Source: Marasmius tenuissimus
Lineage: Eukaryota; Basidiomycota; Agaricomycetes; Agaricales; Marasmiaceae
DNA: 64,000 bases
NCBI GenBank assembly: GCA_029532415.1
Contig: JAQOTA010000054.1
Span: 2,170,001-2,234,000, forward strand
Direction: 5' to 3'
Shown here: positions 24,346-38,453 of the stretch, one piece after another
Numbering within the stretch: position 1 is the first letter of the stretch
Layout: each line of letters begins with the position of its first letter
Made by a program: the position numbers and the translations under genes
Notes under the pieces: model-generated
The model's database searches: none
What the model saw: only the letters and a program-made list of their open reading frames with translations
Told to the model about the DNA's origin: nothing

Positions 24346-25642
24346 ATGCTCTCGCAGCACCCGACGCATGACAGCGTCAGCAGCATTGTATGTATTATCA
24401 TCTATTGCTGCTAAAGAGATCCTTCATGTTCGATCTAGTCTGGTTGGATATCTATCGCCTGCTGGTACGTCGAGGTCTATTTTATTCAAGTCAAAAAAAG
24501 ATTCGGACTCACGAATCTTTAGGGTTGTGGTCTATACTCCTCAAATATACGAAAACTACTATCTTCAATCTGGAGAGGGCCTCAGTATTCTTTTCGTCGT
24601 CATTTGGCTCGCTGGGGATCTGTGCAATGCTGGAGGGGCGATTCTTGCCCATCTGCTACCCACTGTAATCATCCTGGGTATCTGGGTGAGTCCACCTGAT
24701 CTAATCTTCTCAGCGAAATTCATTTACCCAAAATATCTTCCAGTACACATTTTGCGATGTGACCCTTCTAGTGCAGATCTACTACTACCGTTGGAAATCG
24801 AGAACCAAACCATCGCCCTTCTTCTCCCCAGAACGGCAGGAGGGCCAGGAATCAGAGAATACTCCACTCCTTTCTGGTGACCGAAGCACCCAACATAACG
24901 AGAGCGGTGAAGGCGCAGGCAGCGTGGTTCTACGTTACACGGGTGCTCTGTTATTTGTGTTGGCGACGGGTACTATTGCGTGGTGGTTGAGCAACTCAAC
25001 TGAATACCGGGAGGAACCAACCCCAAACATACCGAGTTCATCGCGCGTGTGGACGATCCAAGCCCTGGGATGGTCGAGTGCTGTACTATTTGTGAGTTGG
25101 CCCCTATAGAAAGTGCACTACGTCTGCTCACACTAGGGACTTGTCCAGCTTGGGTCAAGGATACCTCAAATCAGTGAGTGTTCTCCTCCCATACAGACGG
25201 AACCTGGCTGACGTCCGCAATGCTCCAGCTAAAAATTTCAAGACACGATGCGAAGGTCTTACACCAGCACTATTCTTCTTTGCCATGATCGGGAACATTA
25301 CCTACGTCGTCTCCATTTGCGTCAAAAGCATGGAAAAGCAGTATTTGATAACGAACGCCAGCTGGTTAGCAGGTGAGTGATCGTGTCGTCTTAGTCCTGG
25401 ACTTTGCCGACTTTACTGAATTCATCGCAACCGTTGGGAATTGATGGCGATGTATAGGAAGCGGCTTGACTGTGTTCCTCGATGCTATCGTGAGTACAAT
25501 GTCCGCCCACCTTAGCAGATCTATGGAATTTCCCCCGCCCGTTCTGATGAGTACTGACGGATTTACGAAGGTTTTGGCACAAATCTACTATTACCGTACC
25601 CATCCCTTGGTGGGAGACACCGACACCACGCGCTGTGGCTGA
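24346..25642 (+). CDS. PQ-loop repeat vacuolar amino-acid transporter (Ypq/PQLC2-like)
   Basis: Seven-helix lysosomal/vacuolar transporter family exporting cationic amino acids. Eight exons (24346-24387, 24439-24464, 24523-24685, 24744-25091, 25149-25173, 25229-25372, 25458-25489, 25571-25642) give 283 residues. The first PQ motif is WVVVYTPQIYENYYLQSGEG, followed by LSILFVVIWLAGDLCNAGGA, both family signatures. A cytosolic loop rich in Ser/Glu/Pro (FFSPERQEGQESENTPLLSG) precedes the second repeat with LGSRIPQITKNF and CEGLTPALFFFAMIGNITY. The last helix ends FLDAIVLAQIYYYR. Four coding exons are 25-42 nt. The ENTPLL stretch is a plausible acidic dileucine vacuolar sorting signal. The start at 24346 is chosen because splicing 24387 to 24439 gives the conserved GWISIACW; transcript data would settle it. 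Confidence 0.85.
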
Positions 25643-26245
25643 GGGTAATAGAACGCTCGAAGACAATCGAAGCGCGGTAAGAAACGACGTGATGGTCCTT
25701 GTGGGATGCTAAAAGGGTATGCTTAGACATGACAAAGAGGTCATTCTCCTGTATGATATTTGGTTAGCCGAGAAATTGGTGTAAATGGCCCAAAGGACCG
25801 GGGGGCTGACTGAGTTAAGTAAGTTAAAAAAACAAACGTGAGCATGAACGTGAACCAGCGGCCTGCCAGGGCTTGCCTCGTTGTGACCCTCGTGTTAGCT
25901 GAGGCAGCAGCCGGTGCTCGTGGTCGATTGTTGCATCCCACGAATCAGGGTCGGTTCAGGCATTTCTGGAACGCTGCTCCGACTAAAAACTCAGTGGACG
26001 ACATGGATTCATTGCCTCGTGTCAAGACGGATCGCAAAACAGCGCAACTTTATCTGCAATCCGTATCCAATAATGCAATGACATCCCCTTTCCATTTCTA
26101 TCGGACCTCGCTCTCGACAAAGGTCGTCCTCGAGGTGTACTGCATACTAAATTGAGCTAGCATCGTGCCCCCGCTCTGGTGTTCTATAAAACACGACCTG
26201 GGATAGCGGGCCCATGCCCCCCAGTTGACCCCCCGGACGCTCACC
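25643..26245. other. Intergenic stretch with a TATA box before the F-box gene
   Basis: About 600 bp. TATAAA at 26185-26190 lies 56 bp upstream of the preferred F-box start at 26246. Other open frames (for example 25838-26155) have no recognisable content. Confidence 0.5.
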
Positions 26246-28051
26246 ATGTTGACCTCCCATCCTCCCCGTGCTCTTGTTGCCAATCGGAGTCCAGTTCCCC
26301 CAACTAGAAGGCCCATCAATGACTTCTATACCCCGAGGTCGCCATCTTCGCACCGGCCGACTGTTTCAATACCGAAGCTACGGGAGGCAATCCACAGAAT
26401 CGACACCAAGATGGCCTCGCTCATGAACGAAAAGCACGAGTTGGAATCCCATCTAGAACAGGCCGTACGCTTGCAATCCCCCGTTTTACGGATACCAAGC
26501 GAACTTCTAGGGTCGATATTCATCATCAGCGTGTTCGGGATGGGAGATGACAATCCGGTCATGGTGTCAACACTGATGTTGGTTTGGTAAGTATTTGTAT
26601 TCCTTGAGGAATACAACTGGCCTCCGTGAATTCGTTCTGACTCTGGTTCTCTCTTCTGCCAGTCGATACTGGGCAGACGTGGTCCTCGATACTCCGGTAT
26701 TGTTCTCCAAGATATCCGTCAGCCCTCATGATCCTATCGACAAAGCAAGGCGTAAACTCGCCAGATCGAAATCGTGTCCTCTGGACATATCGATCAACTT
26801 CGGACCCCGTATGGAATACACGAGTCGAGTTACCGAGCAAGTAATCCACGCCATGGACTTGATACGACCAGCTCTATGGCGGACTAGATCATTCAGCCTT
26901 AGCGTGCCCAACCGGCCTCAGGCTCACGCAGCTCTCTCGCGATGCCAGGAGGAAGCACCCCTGCTGGAAAAGTTGTCCATACACGTCTTCCATTCAATGC
27001 AGGAAGATCATTACTCCAGTCCCATCCTGCCTATCTTCAAGGGTCATACGCCGCGCCTCGTGTCGTGTTCTCTAACGTCCTTCAACTTTGGTTGGGACTT
27101 ACGACTCGTCTCTCGACTGCGAGTGCTCAAGCTCGGTGGTTACTTCAACGGCTATGCCCCGTCTTCCTCGACTCTCCTCGAGATATTAGCACATTGCCCC
27201 GACCTGGAGGAACTCGTGCTCAGAAACATGTCGGACGTCGACTCGGACCCGTGTTATCCTATGTCGAGAACAGTAGAAGATCTCGATCTTCCCCCTACTT
27301 CGAAAGCTATCCGCCTGCCCCGACTTACCAAAGTCTCATTCTATTACTCAGGGAATATCTTCACGCGCCAAATTATGCGCCAGATAGCCCTTCCAAACCT
27401 GGAATCCTTGGAAATGTGCTATCTGGAGAACGTTTCCCAAGTCCTACAGCTCCTATATGAGCAGTCGTTGACTCGTCTGCCATTAAAACATCTCCGTATC
27501 GAGTCATGCTTGTTTAACGAACTCAAATTCGTTAACCTCCTCCGGCGCTTGCCCTCTCTGGTCAGTCTGGAATTAGTGGACACCGAGGATGCCTCCTCGA
27601 GCTTCCTAAAGGTATCTTCTTCAGCAATCACCGCCCGAGTAGCCTTCTGATAACGTTTTCACAGGCAATCTCTTCGCCCCAATCTTGGGTCTGTCCTCGG
27701 CTAGAATTCGTGGTTTTCGACGGATGTACTTGCTTCGATTGGGACTCCCTCCGAAGTTTCGTGGAATCCCGCTTACCAGCCAATTCTTATCCGCAGTATC
27801 AATCCGTCGAGGCATTCCGTTCCAGAAATGTGGTCTGCTCTTCAGCCTCCGCCTCAGCATCTGCTTTTGGCCGTCGCCCAATCGTCAAGTCCGCATCTCG
27901 CGCAGTGCTGGCACCGAAACGCATAAGATCGATGGACGTCACAAGATGTAGCCAGATAAGCAAGGAGATGGTGCAATGGCTTAGGATGTACGTGCCGCAG
28001 GTCAAGTGTGAAGCCGCGAAGGGAGTTTGGGGCGAAACCCTCATGGCATAA
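26246..28051 (+). CDS. F-box-like protein of the Agaricomycete family
   Basis: Exons 26246-26586, 26663-27611 and 27665-28051 give 558 residues. A short coiled coil (KLREAIHRIDTKMASLMNEK) precedes a degenerate F-box (SPVLRIPSELLGSIFIISVF, then VCRYWADVVLDTPVLFSKI). Leucine-rich strands follow (RLRVLKLGG, CPDLEELVLRNM, LPRLTKVSF, LPNLESLEMCYLENV, LKHLRIESC, LPSLVSLELVDTED), ending at WLRMYVPQVK. Coiled coil plus weak F-box plus irregular LRR is the layout of the large F-box families expanded in mushroom genomes, presumed SCF adaptors of unknown substrate. An in-frame ATG at 26225 would add seven residues; 26246 is chosen because it leaves more room after the TATA box at 26185. Confidence 0.8.
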
Positions 28052-28369
28052 CGTCGTAACGATTCGGAAACGAACCCTATTCACTTTTATTTTCGTCTCC
28101 TTTCATCATTCATCGCTTCATTCTCATCGATGGCATTTTCCGCAAATGCAAATCTGTTGTTTATTACATTACTTTATTCTATTTCTGCGATCCCATAGTG
28201 TATTTCTAGCGCCATATACCAAAGTCGTCGAAGGCCGGCGATCTACGAAAACGCCCCGTGTACATACTTACAGGTGTTCCCCCTCCCCTACTCAAAGCAA
28301 AGTCCAAGGAAGCCGACGTGGCGTCGGTAAAACATACGGTGCGCGAGGGAAATCCGAACTTCTCTGGCC
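28052..28369. other. Convergent 3' region, no gene seen
   Basis: About 320 bp between the stop codons of the F-box gene (plus) and the G-patch gene (minus). AT-rich runs fit two facing 3' UTRs. Confidence 0.5.
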
Positions 28370-29641
28370 TCATGAATTCATGTAAGCCTGCATGTCTGAT
28401 CTCCATCTCTGTTCCTCCTTGTATTGTCGTGCGAACGACCTGTGTCCTCTGCCATGCTTTTCTCTTCGCTTCTTGGCATCCTCTGCCCTTTGCAAGTGGG
28501 CAGCAAGCGCTGCACTGTTGTGGGTGATGCGTTTCATCGAAGACTTGTACGGCCCCACTGTTTTGGCTTTCAATCCGATACCCAGCCTATCAGATTTGAG
28601 TATGGTCGGAATCGGAGTGATGAGAGCAGTGCGGGCAGAAGCACGGTCGATAGGATTTGATGAAGATGAAGCACTCGAGGCAACAAAAGATACTGATGGC
28701 TCACTATCCTCGGTCTTAAGACCCTGTTGTAGAGAATCTGATGTATGTTCGTCGTCCGAGGCACCCATAGCTTCTTCCGCAACGCCATCACCATCACCGT
28801 CTCCTTCATCGCTGGAAGAGTCGGAAACGGTAAGGTCAATGACTGGCACCACCTCTTTCACTTCCCCATCACCACCTTCCAAGTCCACTTCTCTCATGAT
28901 TCTGGCCTGTTTTACGCCATATCCCAAGCCTCTCTTTCTTTTCCTATCACCCTCCTTTTGAGTGCGAACTACGTCTGGGCCGAGGGCCTCCCCCTCCGTC
29001 CAACCGCTATTTTCCAGGAGAGCATAGCCTTTGTTAGAAGGGCCCAATGCAAGGAAAACTGGAGGATGAAACTTATCTCCTGAAGCTGGTCGTGGAGGTG
29101 GATCCCGTGCTAGAATGTCCGCCAAAGACGAGGACGACAGTGGTTTGTCTGTACCATCGCTTTGAGATTGTTGAAGCACTTTCTGGATAAACCAGTTGTT
29201 TTCGCGCGGCTGCTTCCCCTTTCCTTTACCAGTCGAGGTTTTGAGAGAAGAGGAAGGAGTGGTGCTCTTTTGAGTCATTTCTTTGACCATTGTGGCCTTC
29301 GATTTCCCATTCGCTTCCAAACCCGAGCTGGAACTTGAGCTCCGAGTCTGAGTTAACGACCGGTACCACCCAGCAACGTCGTTTTTGTCCGTGGCCAAGG
29401 ACGTACTGGTACCGCCGCTATCCCCAATCGCGCTCCATCCATCCATAGTCGCTTTCACGAAACGCGGAGGTGGTGCTTTCTTCCTTGCTTTGAAAGCTTC
29501 AGCTTCCCAAACGGTTGTAGGTTCTTCTTCGCCACCATGATCATTCGATGCCGCTTCCTGAATTTGCCCAGTTTCGATTTCCAGCTGTTCTCGTTGCGAA
29601 GGATCGTAATGCGAGTAGATCGTGAAAGCAGTTGTGGCCAT
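28370..29641 (-). CDS. G-patch domain protein with a SUMO-interaction-like motif
   Basis: Single-exon gene, 423 residues. The G-patch lies around residues 205-250 and reads NKGYALLENSGWTEGEALGP, a highly charged insert, then RKRGLGYGVKQAR; G-patches recruit and activate DEAH RNA helicases. After it comes VIDLTVSDSSSDEG, a hydrophobic core followed by acidic serines that fits a SUMO-interacting motif. The C-terminus is basic and helical (MKRITHNSAALAAHLQRAED, KKRREKHGRGHRSFARQYK, EEQRWRSDMQAYMN), a block known from an uncharacterised fungal G-patch family with a nuclear, RNA-linked outlook. The N-terminal 200 residues are Ser/Thr-rich. No intron was found, unlike nearly all neighbours. Confidence 0.8.
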   Translation of the reverse strand: MATTAFTIYSHYDPSQREQLEIETGQIQEAASNDHGGEEEPTTVWEAEAFKARKKAPPPRFVKATMDGWSAIGDSGGTSTSLATDKNDVAGWYRSLTQTRSSSSSSGLEANGKSKATMVKEMTQKSTTPSSSLKTSTGKGKGKQPRENNWFIQKVLQQSQSDGTDKPLSSSSLADILARDPPPRPASGDKFHPPVFLALGPSNKGYALLENSGWTEGEALGPDVVRTQKEGDRKRKRGLGYGVKQARIMREVDLEGGDGEVKEVVPVIDLTVSDSSSDEGDGDGDGVAEEAMGASDDEHTSDSLQQGLKTEDSEPSVSFVASSASSSSNPIDRASARTALITPIPTILKSDRLGIGLKAKTVGPYKSSMKRITHNSAALAAHLQRAEDAKKRREKHGRGHRSFARQYKEEQRWRSDMQAYMNS

Positions 29642-30157
29642 TGGGTTAAAGTGGTCGTGGTGGTCAGACTCACGGGCGTCTTAATTAGTCAGCGAATGAC
29701 ATCCTCCAGTTCCGAGTCAAGCGCTCAAGGGCGAAGTCGGTCGCCGTACAACACTCAACACGACCGGAAAGCATTTCGCGAAAAGCGACACATTATATTT
29801 GTTAGAACATAGGATGCAAAAAAAACATCCAGATTCCGCAAACGACAAAGGGTATTAAGACAAAATCCCGATATGATAGATAGATAGATGAAAGTAAAAC
29901 GAACAGATTCCGAACCAAATGAGGGTGTAGTGTGTGTGAGAGAGTGATAGAGATGGAGGCGGTAGAATTACAGATGATGTTAGGTGTGTATATGGAAGCA
30001 AAAAAATATACGCAGAGCAAGTATTATATCAGAGCAAAGCAACAAACAGGACGAAGAGATTTAGAGATAGAGAGCGACACATAGTTGATGATAATGTAAA
30101 AAGGGCTTTAGGGAAGGACGCGAAAGAAATCGAATAAATCACCACAGACAGACAGAT
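29642..30157. other. Intergenic stretch with short GATA-type repeats
   Basis: Upstream of the G-patch start and downstream of the AGC kinase stop (both minus). It includes a short GATA repeat near 29874-29890 and purine-rich GA/GT runs near 29925-29955. No gene recognised. Confidence 0.5.
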
Positions 30158-32286
<2,129 letters not shown>

Positions 32287-32713
32287 ATTGTTGACGGTTC
32301 AAATGAATGAGGACGTATAGGACTGTGGATGGGCAGAATTGAAAGCCTGCTCTCGAATTCTGTCTGGTGGTGGTATTGGATGAGGTGTACTGGCGGGGTA
32401 CTGGAACTGTGTAAGCCCTGTAGGGTAGTGATGCTGATGGGAAAAATCCGAGGAAAATAACGTGGAAAAGTCTGGTGAAAATCCCATCAATATTAATTTC
32501 CTTTCTGGTCAAATCAAGCGCCTGAACAAGCGCCGAGGGTGCAGTTGAGTCGTGAGTACTTAAGTATCGTAGTGAGTTCCCGCGTATCTCGTCAGCTGTT
32601 TGTTCTATCAGTGCACTCCCAATGAGAGGTGCCGTCCATGTGGCAAGGTGTGCAAGCCGCCCTCTCACGATACTATTGCTCTACCGAAAATTGGCGGGTA
32701 AATGCGGTAAAAG

Positions 32714-32947
32714 ATGGCTACATCAAATGAGTTGATGGGTGAGGTATGCAGAGGTGACACTCACCTGCGGCGTTTTCTACTTACTTTCTTAGGGTGGAAC
32801 CCTCAGCCGATGCCACCGATGCCTGCCTTAGACAATTTAGAAAGAGCTCCGGCTAACCTCCGCCAAGGTCGCGACGGAGATTCGAGACTCCGTCGAGCGC
32901 GACCGTTGGCCGAACTGACTCGAAGAGCCACCCATCGGAAGCTATGA
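32714..32947 (+). CDS. Possible small protein (77 or 59 residues), unrecognised
   Basis: Open from ATG at 32714. Read straight through it encodes 77 residues. A GT-AG intron from 32743 (donor GTGAGG) to 32790 would instead give 59 residues with the joined sequence ELMGWNPQPMPPMPALDNLE. The tail is Arg-rich (RQGRDGDSRLRRARPLAELT). No known domain. It may equally be chance in the YPK1/ABC intergenic region. Confidence 0.25.
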   Translation: MATSNELMGEVCRGDTHLRRFLLTFLGWNPQPMPPMPALDNLERAPANLRQGRDGDSRLRRARPLAELTRRATHRKL

Positions 32948-33451
32948 CCTGACTCGATCAGGACTTCGTCAGCATGAAGCTTTCAAGTTGCAGGGGCTGA
33001 TATCGACGATGGCGTAGCCACCACATATTTAGCCAAGTACGTATCGACACGCGGCATACCGAACACTCTCGGCAAATAAGCCACTGCGGGAAAGTAGCTA
33101 GGGAGATGGCGGAAATCGTTTCTTACATAAATTTTCTAATCGTTCTGGGCTCAGGAGGGTGCAGGAGAGCATCTTGGAAACTGACAATCACCAAATGGAC
33201 CTGTAGAGCAGTTGAATGGAAACGAGTCAAGCGAGAGCGAACTGAGCGCCGAACATCACAACGGGCCCGTCTGCGCAAATGTCATTGTCTGCGCTTTTTT
33301 CTCCTCTCCTTTTTCTGACTCAGAGTAATTACCCAACGGGCCGGCGGTTATTGCCCCTTATTGGATTACCACACCAACAACACAAATTGGGAAAATGTAG
33401 CCTGAGAGTAGCCGGACAATCCGCGTGGGCAGATGTTCGCCGGCGTCCCTC

Positions 33452-33459
33452 TATATAAA
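33452..33459 (+). promoter_or_regulatory. TATA box of the ABC transporter gene
   Basis: The sequence TATATAAA sits 45 bp upstream of the ATG at 33504 in an otherwise mixed context, a close but usable spacing for a short 5' UTR. Confidence 0.55.
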
Positions 33460-33503
33460 GGTACGGTTCATATTTGACTGTCAAGCCCCAGACGTCCCTT
33501 ATC

Positions 33504-36500
33504 ATGGCGGATTCATCGCGTCCCAGTTCTACGGGCGACAAGGCCACCATTGTCGACAACCCAAAGCACAGTACAGACAAGGATTCGGCTGAAGATGTCA
33601 AGAAATCCACCGTCGTAGCCGCCGAAGGGAAGGACAAGGATGAGCATGGGAAGGAGAAGGAGAAAGAGGTCGAACCAGTGTCAATCGCTGAGCTCTTCAG
33701 GTGAGTACTACGTCTGTTTCCTCTCGAGAAATAAAAAGGAGCCTTACGATTTGCTCTGCAGGTACTCTACAAAACTAGAGCTAATAATGGATGCTATTGC
33801 ACTCGTCGCTGCAGCTGCCGCCGGTGCAGCTCAGGTTCGTATCAATACAAACACATCCTTAGACGATCTTCAAGTTGATTTACCTTCGTGTTTCAGCCTT
33901 TAATGACCTTACTTTTCGGCAAACTCGTTGGAGCATTCGTCAGATTCCAGCAGATAGTCGCGTTGAGGGAGCAAGGCAGCCAGGAAGTGACTGATGATCT
34001 ATTCAAAGCATCTGCTGACGCTTTCCGAAGCAATGCCGCCAACTTGGCTATGTGGCTTACAGTCATTGGTGAGCGCTCTTGATTCTACAGCATACAATCG
34101 GTCGATTGATTATATTTTGACGATCGTCTACAGGCGCTGGGATGTTCATCGCGACATACATCTATATGTATGTCTGGGTTTACACCGGAGAGGTCAATGC
34201 AAAGAGGATTCGGGAACGTTATCTGCAAGCTGTCCTTCGTCAAGACGTTGCTTTCTTCGACAACGTTGGCGCCGGTGAAGTCACCACTCGTATTCAAACC
34301 GACACTCGTACGTCTTTCAGCGGCCTTTTTCTTTGCTTGGCTCATAAAGTTTGAATTTCTCGTGTAGACTTGGTGCAGCAAGGCATGTCCGAAAAGGTCG
34401 CCATGGTCGTCAACTTCTTGTCTGCCTTTGTGGCCGGTTTCATTCTGGCCTACATCAGAAATTGGCGTCTTGCACTTGCCATGTCCTCTATCCTGCCTTG
34501 TATTGCCATCGCCGGAGGTGTCATGAACAAGTTCGTCTCCAAATACATGCAGTGAGTAGCCGCCCTTGCGTATCGAGATCCCATATACTAAATTCCTCAT
34601 GCAGAGAGTCGCTGAAGCATGTCGCTGCAGGCGGTAGTCTTGCGGAAGAGGTCATCTCTACCATTCGTACTGCCCAGGCATTCGGAAGTCAGAAGATTCT
34701 TGGCTCGATGTATAACGTAAATATTGAGCGCGCTAGAGTCGTCGACGTCAAGGCCGCTGTCGTCCACGGCATTGGTCTTTCGGTCTTCTTCTTTGTTATC
34801 TATGCATCCTATGCATTGGGTTCGTTGCATACGCGTTTCCTGGCGATTGACATTGACTGACCACCTGCAAATAGCCTTTTCCTTTGGTGTCACCCTCGTG
34901 TTGAGTGGACATGGTGAGTCCCAAGCTAGTCCTTTTGCATGGAGTAGCATGTAACTGAAACAACTCACTAGCCACCATTGACGAAATTATCAACGTCTTC
35001 ATGGCCATTCTCATTGGTTCATTCTCTCTCGCTATGCTTGCCCCCGAAATGCAAGGTAATGTAGCATACAACTCACTCTGAACGCATATATTCTGATTGT
35101 CAACCTGTCCTCTACCTAGCTATCACACATGGACGTGGTGCCGCCGCCAAACTCTTCGCTACCATTGATCGTGTTCCCGCAATTGACTCTGCGAACCCCG
35201 AAGGACTCAAGCCGGAAAATGTAGAGGGCGAAATCTCTCTCGAACACGTCAAATTCGCGTATCCTTCCCGACCGAGCGTCATCGTCACCAAGGATCTTTC
35301 CCTCACCTTCCGTGCAGGAAAGACCGCCGCCCTTGTCGGTGCGTCTGGCTCCGGAAAGAGTACAGTGGTCTCCCTGGTTGAGCGCTTCTACGACCCTCTC
35401 GGCGGAGTTGTTAAGCTCGACGGACACGACCTCAAGACTCTCAACCTCAAGTGGCTTCGTTCGCAGATCGGTCTCGTCAGCCAGGAGCCCACGCTCTTTG
35501 CCACCAGTATCCGTGACAACGTCGCACACGGTCTCATCAACACGCCTCATGAGCATGCTAGCGCGGACGAAAAGTTCAAGCTGATCAAGCAGGCGTGTAT
35601 CAAGTCCAATGCCGACGGATTCATTTCTAAATTACCGGAAGGATATGATACCATGGTCGGTGAACGTGGATTCTTGCTGTCCGGTGGTCAAAAGCAGCGA
35701 ATTGCTATTGCCCGTGCGATCGTTTCGGACCCCAAGATCTTGTTGCTGGATGAAGCTACCTCTGCTCTTGATACTCAGAGTGAAGGTGTTGTCCAGGACG
35801 CTTTGGATAAGGCTGCTGCCGGTGCGTCATACTTTCGCGGAATCTATTTTCCCCCCTTCATTGGGCCTGTGATCGATTTTGGCTGACGCTTTTTTTGATT
35901 CCAGGACGGACGACCATCACGATCGCTCACCGGCTTTCCACCATCAAGGATGCCGATGTCATCTACGTCATGGGTGAAGGACTTGTTCTCGAGCACGGAA
36001 CTCACGAGGAACTGCTCACCAATGAAAACGGTCCTTATGCTAAGCTCGTGCAATCCCAGAAACTTCGAGAAGCCGCTGAAGTTACCGAGCTCCCTGACGA
36101 TGTATCCGAGGAGGACCTCAAAGAGAAGGTTGAGGGCGACGATTTCGAGAAGGCCGCCAAGGAAGAGATCCCTCTCGGCAGGAGAAACACCGAGAGGTCG
36201 CTCGCTAGCGAGATCATTGAACGTAAGAACAAGGAGAAGGTGGACGGTGAGGATGACTACAGCCTTCCTTACCTCTTCATGAGGTTGGGCAAGATCAACA
36301 GCACAGAGTGGAAACGATATGTCATGGGTGGTGTCGCTGCTTGTCTGACGGGTATGGTCTTCCCTGCCTTTGGTATCGTCTACGGTGCGCCGATTTTCGA
36401 TTATCGCTGGGCTCGCAGACTTATATTTTTTGAACAGCTTTGGCTATCGACACATTCGCTATACCCCAAGAAGACCCCAACTACCATTCACGCCTTCGAC

Positions 36501-38453
36501 ACGAAGGCGACCGAAACGCGCTCTGGTTCTTCATCATTTCTATCTTGTCGTCCATCGCCATCGGAACACAGAACTATGAGTTCGCTGCTGCTGCGTCAGT
36601 CTTGAGCGCCAAGCTTCGATCTTTGAGCTTCAAGGCCATCTTGAGACAAGACATCTCGTACTTTGATCAGGACGAGCACAGTGTAAGCACCCTTTCGATG
36701 TCAAGAGCGGGATTGTTGCTAACTGTTTATCCTTGCCCAGTCCGGTAGTTTGACAAACGATCTCAGCGATGATCCTCAAAAGGTCAATGGATTAGCTGGT
36801 ATTACGTTGGGAGCGTACGTCGCTGGTTCATTGCTTACTCTCACTTATTTGCTGACTCAAATCAACGATTATAGTATCGTACAGGCTATTGCCACTCTCG
36901 TAGGAGGTATCATCATCGGTCTCATCTTCACCTGGAAGCTTGGGTTGGTCGCTCTTGCGTGCACCCCGCTGTTGGTCACCACTGGTTACATCCGTCTTCG
37001 CGTCGTTGTCCTCAAAGACCAGACCAACAAGAAGGCTCACGCCGGCTCTGCTCAACTTGCTTGCGAAGCCGCTGGCTCCATCCGAACCGTCGCTTCCCTC
37101 ACTCGTGAGGAGGATTGTCTCCGACTTTACTCTCAGTCTTTGGAGGGACCGTTGAAACAGAGCAACAGAACCGCGTTGTGGAGTAATGCTTTGTTCGCTC
37201 TGTCTCAAGCGATGGTCTTCTTCGTTATTTCCCTGGTCTTCTGGTATGGTTCGAGGCTCGTTGCCTCGCTTGAGATTTCCACTTTCAAGTTCTTCGTCGG
37301 ACTTATGGTAAGTGATGACACATATTTATTCCCTTGGCTTTTGGCTCACACCGTCTTCAGAGTGCCGTCTTCGGAGCCATCCAGGCCGGAAACGTCTTCT
37401 CTTTCGTGCCTGATATTTCGTCAGCAAAGGGTTCCGCCAGTTCCATCATCAAACTGCTCGACTCCGTCCCCGAGATCGACGCCGAATCCACGGAAGGAAA
37501 GAAGGTCGACCCAACGGCAACTCGTGGTCACATCCGTTTCGAGAACGTCCACTTCAGGTACCCTACCCGACCTGGTGTTCGTGTTCTTCGCGGCCTCTCT
37601 CTTCAGATCGAGCCTGGAACATACATTGCGCTCGTCGGTCAGAGTGGATGCGGTAAGAGTACCGTCATTCAGATGATTGAGAGGTTCTACGATCCCTTGG
37701 CCGGAAACATCTATGTACGTTCCTACTTCAATGATGTCCCTCCCCGGTGAAACTGACGATGGCTACACAAACAGTTGGACGGTGAATCTATCAATGAGCT
37801 CAACGTAACCGAGTACCGCAAAGCCATTTCTCTGGTCTCGCAAGAGCCGACGTTGTACGCTGGCACCATCCGATTCAACATCATGCTCGGCGCCATCAAA
37901 CCAGAAAGCGAGGTCACACAGAAAGAGCTTGAGGAAGCTTGCAGAAATGCAAATATTCTCGAGTTCATCCAAAGTCTCCCTGAGTATGTCGTCCTCCCTG
38001 TCTCTATTGCCAACAGCAACTGATCGTCACGTCCTATACAGTGGCTTCGATACTGAAGTTGGTGGCAAAGGTTCTCAGCTTTCCGGTGGTCAGAAGCAAC
38101 GTATTGCTATTGCCCGTGCCCTTCTCCGAAACCCCAAGGTCCTTCTCCTGGACGAGGCCACCTCTGCTCTCGATTCCAACTCGGAGAAGGTCGTTCAGGC
38201 CGCTCTCGATCAGGCAGCCAAGGGAAGGACAACCATCGCGATTGCTCACCGACTGTCAACGATCCAAAATGCGGATAGAATGTTTGTCTTCCCTCTCTAT
38301 ACCCATTGAACCCCAGCGCTCATGTCTTTTTTTACCTCCAGTTACTTCATAAAAGAAGGCCGTGTCAGCGAAGCAGGCACACATGACCAACTGCTCAGCA
38401 GAAGAGGAGACTACTATGAGTTTGTGCAATTGCAGGCTCTGAGCAAGAAGTAA
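33504..38453 (+). CDS. ABCB (MDR/p-glycoprotein-type) full-length ABC transporter
   Basis: ATP-driven exporter of hydrophobic compounds, with layout TMD1-NBD1-linker-TMD2-NBD2 and about 1,300 residues over many exons. An acidic, Lys-rich N-tail precedes TMD1 ([37 protein letters not shown]). NBD1 has Walker [11 protein letters not shown]-loop VSQEPTLFA, signature LSGGQKQR and Walker [13 protein letters not shown], then H-loop IAHRLST. A charged linker ([22 protein letters not shown]) holds likely phospho-sites. TMD2 includes FPAFGIVY and [15 protein letters not shown]2 has [26 protein letters not shown] and [11 protein letters not shown]. Both sites are complete, as in fungal MDR1/Pmd1. Start by TATA spacing and first ATG; stop 38451-38453. 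Substrates unknown. Confidence 0.93.

Larger units (their letters stand above)
32287..33503. other. 1.2 kb divergent intergenic region
   Basis: Separates the AGC kinase (minus) from the ABC transporter (plus), the longest gene-poor stretch in the window. It contains TATA at 33452-33459 for the transporter and one open frame at 32714-32947 treated separately. A second plus-strand frame around 32980-33082 reads VAGADIDDGVATTYLAKYVS and ends in a stop, but I could not connect it to anything. Confidence 0.5.

Noticed and set aside
25838..26155. Possible small secreted protein with a hydrophobic start
   Set aside because: Weak signal-like segment, no cysteine pattern, and it sits in the promoter region of the F-box gene.
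29874..29955. GATA and GT/GA short repeats near the YPK1 3' end as a regulatory array
   Set aside because: Only a few units, imperfect, and in a likely 3' UTR.
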